The notes under the pieces are model-generated. The model was not told the DNA's origin. It saw only the letters and a list, made by a program, of their open reading frames with translations, and did not search any database. This document shows positions 62,051 through 64,000 of a stretch of DNA of 64,000 bases, in pieces (within the stretch, counting starts at the first letter, position 1; each line of letters starts with the position of its first letter). The position numbers and the translations under genes are program-made. The stretch lies in assembly GCF_013030265.1 (NCBI RefSeq), contig NZ_WPZQ01000008.1, positions 124,001 to 188,000 of the forward strand, written 5' to 3'. This DNA is from Ruegeria arenilitoris. Its GTDB lineage: Bacteria; Pseudomonadota; Alphaproteobacteria; Rhodobacterales; Rhodobacteraceae.

Positions 62051-62914
62051 TTACTCCAGATCCTGCTCGGCCAGAGCACGGTTGATTTCGCGCCTTACCA
62101 TTTTGCGAACGTTACGCGTGATACGTTCACCCAATGCGCCCTGCAATTCCTGCCGGACGACTTGCGCGACTAAATCCTGCAGAGCTGCCTCGTCTATAAG
62201 CCGAGCATCAATCTCTGAAACTTCATCCACTTCTTCTGCAACCGGCTGAACATTCCAGCTTGGATCTCGGATAAATGTGACCGGTACATCAACTTCTTCC
62301 GTCACAAATTCTGGGTCTTCAGCTGCGTCCAGCTCTTCGGCGGCATCATCTTCGTCTTCAAATGTCTCAGAAGATTCGACCTCTTCGCTCCAATTCATGG
62401 ATGTCGTACGTGTTCCGGAATAGGCGTCATCGCTTTCACCATCCGGCTCCCACTGATCTTCGGTGCGGGCAATCGCAGCTTCCAACGCTTCGATCTTAGC
62501 ACTCAGGCTGTCTGCAAGATCAGCAGTTTCTCCATTAGCTTCGGTCGATTGATCCGGAGCAGGCTGAGCATTCTCAAGGCTCTCGGAAACTTCGGCGCCC
62601 TCGCCCGGCTGAACGATGTCACAGGGCCGTAGTCTCATCGGTTGTGAAAGATCATTTGCAGGCTGAAGCTTAGCCTCATCCGTTTGCATTATCGCATCGG
62701 CCGAATATTCAGCCTCGAGCTTCAGCGGAGCCTCTGCGCTTGCAACCTTTGGATGATCGCCAACTCGCAGGGCGTCGGTCAAAACCAAACGCCCGGGTTT
62801 GCGTGGAGCCGAGGCCTTAACCAGATCGGGAACCTTACGGCCCTCTTCGCTGACCAGACGTTTGACCGAGGACAGGACGTCCTCGACCCCTGCTTTTATC
62901 GTGTTATCTGACAT
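62051..62914 (-). CDS. Acidic protein with PopZ-like layout
   Basis: A 287-residue protein. A short N-terminal helix (VEDVLSSVKRLVSEEG) resembles the DILASIRRI-type helix of PopZ, residues about 60-235 are a Glu/Asp-rich disordered linker, and the last 50 residues (LQDLVAQVVRQELQGALGERI) resemble the PopZ oligomerisation region, ending in basic helices. PopZ forms polar matrices in alphaproteobacteria; homology here is suggested only by layout and short motifs. The gene is convergent with cobQ and lies next to the TolC-family gene. Confidence 0.7.
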   Translation of the reverse strand: MSDNTIKAGVEDVLSSVKRLVSEEGRKVPDLVKASAPRKPGRLVLTDALRVGDHPKVASAEAPLKLEAEYSADAIMQTDEAKLQPANDLSQPMRLRPCDIVQPGEGAEVSESLENAQPAPDQSTEANGETADLADSLSAKIEALEAAIARTEDQWEPDGESDDAYSGTRTTSMNWSEEVESSETFEDEDDAAEELDAAEDPEFVTEEVDVPVTFIRDPSWNVQPVAEEVDEVSEIDARLIDEAALQDLVAQVVRQELQGALGERITRNVRKMVRREINRALAEQDLE

Positions 62915-62988
62915 TGTTCTCTACCGCTCTAGCCCTTGGACCAAGTGTAGCTAAACAATTCTGACCTCACAACAGGTAGTAACGCCGC

Positions 62989-64000
62989 TTATTCGCGACG
63001 CAACGCTTTGAGGACACGATCCAGATCACGGCTTTGCTTGCTGACCTGAGCTGGAGCTTTCTTGACCAGATTATAGTAGAGGGTCGGATCATAGATTTGA
63101 ACTGCCAGCCCCAGACGCTCTGCAGTCAGAAGCCCCTGCGCCTGCAACAGCTGATAAGCAGCCAGCGAACGCTCGGTACGGGACGCAACCTGTGCGAGCT
63201 GAGCGTCCAGCAAATCCTGCTGCGCAGTCAGTACGTCCAGCGTGGTCCGTGCACCCAAGGTTGCTTCTTCCCGAATTCCGTCAAAAGCGACCTGCGAGGC
63301 GCGCACTCGTTCGTTCGAAGCAGTCAGGCTTGCAGTCGCCGTTTCAAAGCGCACATAGGCATCCGTCACGCCCTGTGTGATGTTTTTCTGAACATTCAAC
63401 AGATTGGCCCGTGATGCATCACGCGTAGCCATGGCACGCCGAACAGCGGCAGCCAAACGACCACCAGCGTAGATAGGCTGGTTGAAGGTCAGGGAGACAG
63501 TTGCGTCATTGATGTAATCGTCACTGTCATAGGTTTCGGTAATACCCGCATCAGCGTTCAGGCTGACATTCGGCCCCAACCCTGCGCGCTGTTGCTGAAC
63601 GATCAAATCCAGCGCACGGACCTGATGTTGGGCGGACAGAATGGAAGGATGGTTGCGCTGCGCCAGATTCTGAGCCTCGGCCGCTGAGCGCGGCAGGTTT
63701 GGCAGGCTGGGCTGACCAGCCGTGCGACCAGGAAGTTTGCCAACCGCGTTCACATACTCTGCCTGTGCGGTACTGAGCGCACCCTTGGCATCAGCCAGAT
63801 CGGCACGCGAACTGGCCAGCTGCGATTCTGACAGTGCAACGTCAGTACGCGTAACCTCACCAACCTCAAAACGATCCTGAGTGGCGCGCAATTCTTCGCT
63901 GGACAGATCGACGTTGTTTTGACGGATCTGGACAGTTTCTTCTTCAAGCAAAACCCGCAAGTAAGCGGTCGCAGCGCGGAAAAGAACCTGCTGCTCAATA
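62989..64000 (-). CDS. TolC-family outer-membrane efflux protein (partial)
   Basis: C-terminal 336 or so residues of a TolC-type channel; the frame runs open to the right edge. Two OEP repeats are visible, with the coiled-coil patterns RFEVGEVTRTDVALSESQLASSRADLADAKG and the later EEATLGARTTLDVLTAQQDLLDAQL, the paired signature of TolC. The barrel strand YDSDDYINDATVSLTFNQPIYAGG is present. It would dock with RND or type I secretion pumps, whose genes lie elsewhere. Signal peptide not visible. Confidence 0.93.
   Translation of the reverse strand, partial: IEQQVLFRAATAYLRVLLEEETVQIRQNNVDLSSEELRATQDRFEVGEVTRTDVALSESQLASSRADLADAKGALSTAQAEYVNAVGKLPGRTAGQPSLPNLPRSAAEAQNLAQRNHPSILSAQHQVRALDLIVQQQRAGLGPNVSLNADAGITETYDSDDYINDATVSLTFNQPIYAGGRLAAAVRRAMATRDASRANLLNVQKNITQGVTDAYVRFETATASLTASNERVRASQVAFDGIREEATLGARTTLDVLTAQQDLLDAQLAQVASRTERSLAAYQLLQAQGLLTAERLGLAVQIYDPTLYYNLVKKAPAQVSKQSRDLDRVLKALRRE

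Overview
The window is a contiguous piece of a marine alphaproteobacterial chromosome, most like the Roseobacter group (Rhodobacteraceae, Ruegeria-like). Supporting signs are a moderately high GC content, the phaZ / phaC-phaP-phaR arrangement typical of Rhodobacterales, several family-restricted small proteins (DUF2842, DUF6280, DUF1194 and DUF6151 types), ThyX next to roseobacter-type hypotheticals, and a HisQ/HisM-type amino-acid ABC operon. No rRNA, tRNA, CRISPR array, insertion sequence or prophage was seen. The assignment rests on gene content only.

Layout. 1-9 kb: end of a probable glutathione S-transferase, L-serine dehydratase, a DMT exporter, thiamine pyrophosphokinase, a large acidic protein, an outer-membrane protein, DUF2842 with purA, and a cobalt-type nitrile hydratase set (alpha, beta, accessory) read leftward. 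9-17 kb: secG, pyrG behind a foldable leader, DUF1330, two tandem TerB proteins with a cytosolic PhnD-like protein, then a complete polar amino-acid ABC importer. 17-25 kb: hydrolase and MtfA-type peptidase facing a gamma-glutamylated polyamine cluster (two PuuA-like ligases, a class-I amidotransferase, a PuuB-like oxidase) and a DegT-type aminotransferase, tied together by a repeated palindrome. 25-31 kb: trypsin-like protease and the polyhydroxyalkanoate locus phaR-phaP-phaC with divergent phaZ and recognisable PhaR boxes. 31-37 kb: a leftward run of hydrolase, VOC and peptidase-like genes, then thrS.

36.9-39.4 kb holds the most notable system: a four-gene bufferin-type operon (DUF2282 precursor with four cysteines, DUF692/MNIO modifying enzyme, DUF2063 partner, DoxX membrane protein), expected to make a periplasmic, post-translationally modified copper-binding peptide. 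A hairpin with a T-rich tail separates the precursor gene from its processing genes.

39-52 kb: ArsC-like reductase, cold-shock protein, thyX with a DnaA box upstream, gloA, two DUF1194 von Willebrand-type proteins (the first has lost its canonical start codon), MarR regulator, SdhE, an XRE regulator, aspartate aminotransferase, MATE exporter, PPK2 and further hydrolases. 52-64 kb: parE followed by an AT-rich foreign-looking membrane gene, DUF1496, a hydrolase lacking its serine nucleophile, an arsenosugar-type glycosyltransferase overlapping its convergent neighbour by 125 bp, ygfZ, an ABC membrane domain without ATPase, efp, DUF6280, cobQ, a PopZ-like acidic protein and a TolC-family protein running off the right edge.
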